The notes beneath the pieces are model-generated. The model made no database searches. It was not told the origin of the DNA and saw only the letters and a program-made list of their open reading frames with translations. A DNA stretch of 7,349 bases from an uncultured Tolumonas sp. (lineage in GTDB: Bacteria; Pseudomonadota; Gammaproteobacteria; Enterobacterales; Aeromonadaceae): NCBI GenBank assembly GCA_903931645.1, contig CAIZDF010000656.1, positions 1 to 7,349 on the forward strand, written 5' to 3'. Within the stretch, counting starts at the first letter, position 1; each line of letters opens with the position of its first letter. The translations under genes were made by a program, and so were the position numbers. Shown piece after piece: positions 5,713 to 7,349 of the stretch.

Positions 5713-7349
5713 ATGCAAATTTCCATGTTGTCTATTCGCCGGCCCGTGATGACTTGTTTACTGATGGGCTTTTTTACCCTGTTTGGGGTGATGGCCTATC
5801 AGGCTCTCCCCGTCAGCGAATTACCACAGGTCGACTTTCCGACTATTAACATATCTGCCAGTTTATCGGGCGCCTCGCCGGAGACAATGGCCTCTGCGGT
5901 GGCCACTCCGCTGGAAGGGCAATTGGCGACGATTTCTGGTATCGACAATATCAGCTCTACCAGTTCACAGGGCACCACCAAAATTACGGTTCAATTCAAT
6001 TTGGATCGTAATATTGATGGTGCAGCCTTAGATGTGCAAAGCGCGATCAGTGCGGCACAGCGTAAACTGCCGAAAAACATGACATCTGCGCCATCGATGA
6101 AAAAATCGAATCCAGCTGATGCACCGATTTTCTTTATTGCTTTGCACTCTGATTCGTTACCTATTTCAACGGTGACCGAATATGCCGAAAGTAAGTTAGC
6201 ACAGTCGTTGTCAATGTTACCGGGTGTGGCACAAGTTAGTGTGTTCGGCTCGAAACCTTATGCTGTGCGTATTCAGGCTGACCCTGACAAACTGGTCGCG
6301 CATAACCTCGGGTTAGATGAACTGGCCACCGTCATTGCCAATAACAATGTCAATGATCCGATTGGTGATTTGGATGGCGAGCATCGTAGTCTAAGTTTGC
6401 AAAGCAATGGGCAGCTGGAAAATGCAGCGGCTTATCGCAAGTTAGCGGTCGCATATCGTAACGGCGCACCACTTTATCTGTCAGAAGTGGCTAACGTATT
6501 AGATAGCGAAGAAAACACGCGGGTTGCCAGTTGGTTTGTGGATAAGCCAGGTGTCATTCTGGCAGTACAACGTCAGCCGGGAGCGAATACCATCAGTACG
6601 GTCGATGCCGTACGTCATGCCTTACCACAATTCGAGACCGTACTTCCTGACTCCATAAAGATGGATATTCTTTATGACCGCAGCGAATCTATTCGGGCAT
6701 CTATCCATGATGTGCAGTTCACCTTATTACTATCGTGTGCGCTGGTGGTGTTGGTGATATGGCTGTTCCTGCGCAATTTATCAGCCACCGTGATCCCCGC
6801 GCTGGCGGTGCCATTATCGGTACTGGGCGCAGTGCCGGTGATGTATTTGCTGGACTACAGTCTGGATAATCTCTCGTTACTGGCGTTGACGCTGGCCGTT
6901 GGTTTTGTGGTCGATGACGCTATCGTGATGATGGAAAATATTGTCCGTCATATGGAAGAGGGCATGAGTGCCATGCAAGCGGCGCGCAAAGGCGCTCGTG
7001 AAATCGGCTTTACCATTCTCTCGATGACGTTATCGCTGATCGCTGTATTTATTCCCTTGCTGTTTATGAGTGGCCTTATGGGGCGATTGTTACATGAATT
7101 CGCCGTTACAATCAGCGCGGCTATTGCGGTGTCTGGTTTGATTTCGCTGACATTAACGCCGATGTTGTGTAGCCGGGTTTTGCGTCCTCAGCATGAAGCT
7201 AAAATTCAGGGGCGTTTTGCTCAATGGCTGGAAAATGGCTTCAGCGCGTTGACGGAAAGTTACAGCCTTTCTCTTGTCACGGCATTACGCCACCCGCGTT
7301 GGATGATATTCAGTTTTGCTGCCAGTATTGGGTTAACGGTCGTGCTCTA
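5713..7349 (+). CDS. RND-family multidrug efflux pump, MdtB/MdtC-like, N-terminal half (cut by window edge)
   Basis: This is an inner-membrane, proton-driven pump of the HAE-1 type that works with the adaptor encoded just upstream. The ATG at 5713 follows AAGGAG (5699-5704) by 8 bases, and that site overlaps the adaptor's last codons. The frame stays open to the window end, giving 545 of an expected ~1030 residues. Segment 1 is at about 11-32, followed by a periplasmic porter region (about 33-333) with the stretch SGASPETMASAVATPLE (52-68), typical of MdtB/MdtC. TM2-TM6 lie between about 334 and 490, and TM7 begins near 527. The proton-relay pair Asp401-Asp402 in GFVVDDAIV (TM4) is intact, so this part looks functional. 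The stretch LLHEFAVTIS (459-468) is also characteristic. Whether a second pump gene follows, as in mdtBC, cannot be seen. No gene symbol is assigned because several HAE-1 subfamilies share these features. Confidence 0.93.
   Translation, partial: MQISMLSIRRPVMTCLLMGFFTLFGVMAYQALPVSELPQVDFPTINISASLSGASPETMASAVATPLEGQLATISGIDNISSTSSQGTTKITVQFNLDRNIDGAALDVQSAISAAQRKLPKNMTSAPSMKKSNPADAPIFFIALHSDSLPISTVTEYAESKLAQSLSMLPGVAQVSVFGSKPYAVRIQADPDKLVAHNLGLDELATVIANNNVNDPIGDLDGEHRSLSLQSNGQLENAAAYRKLAVAYRNGAPLYLSEVANVLDSEENTRVASWFVDKPGVILAVQRQPGANTISTVDAVRHALPQFETVLPDSIKMDILYDRSESIRASIHDVQFTLLLSCALVVLVIWLFLRNLSATVIPALAVPLSVLGAVPVMYLLDYSLDNLSLLALTLAVGFVVDDAIVMMENIVRHMEEGMSAMQAARKGAREIGFTILSMTLSLIAVFIPLLFMSGLMGRLLHEFAVTISAAIAVSGLISLTLTPMLCSRVLRPQHEAKIQGRFAQWLENGFSALTESYSLSLVTALRHPRWMIFSFAASIGLTVVL

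Overview
The window comes from a gammaproteobacterium with roughly balanced base composition (about half G+C by eye). PanB, PanC, PanD, FolK, PcnB and Pth all read as close relatives of the enterobacterial proteins. The compact order pcnB-folK-panB-panC-panD-pth and the base composition would fit Aeromonadales (for example a Tolumonas-like genome). That genus-level guess is inference and weak.

Left part, positions 1 to about 4384, minus strand. Reading in the direction of transcription: a promoter candidate, pcnB (poly(A) polymerase I), folK (HPPK of folate synthesis), panB, panC and panD (three steps to pantothenate), then a Rho-independent terminator, then the first 48 codons of pth (peptidyl-tRNA hydrolase), which runs off the left edge. 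Spacing is tight: pcnB and folK overlap by 8 bases, folK-panB are 22 bases apart, panB-panC 12 and panC-panD 64, so this looks like one operon. FolK feeds tetrahydrofolate synthesis, and PanB uses 5,10-methylene-tetrahydrofolate as its one-carbon donor. PanB makes ketopantoate; after reduction to pantoate by an enzyme not in the window, PanC joins it to the beta-alanine made by PanD.

Middle, positions 4337 to 4561. This is a 225-base divergent intergenic region. It holds the pcnB promoter candidate and ribosome binding site on the minus strand, and the control region of the efflux operon on the plus strand.

Right part, positions 4562 to 7349, plus strand. A periplasmic adaptor (membrane fusion protein) is followed 5 bases later by an RND-family inner-membrane pump of the MdtB/MdtC-like HAE-1 type. 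The pump is cut by the window edge after 545 codons, in its seventh membrane segment.

The most interesting detail is that pcnB appears to start at an AUU codon (4336), with a well-placed Shine-Dalgarno sequence and exact alignment to the AUU-started Escherichia coli PcnB. A second is the terminator hairpin that contains the panD stop codon in its loop. I see no mobile element, CRISPR array, RNA gene or evidently new multi-gene system here; the genes belong to well-known families.
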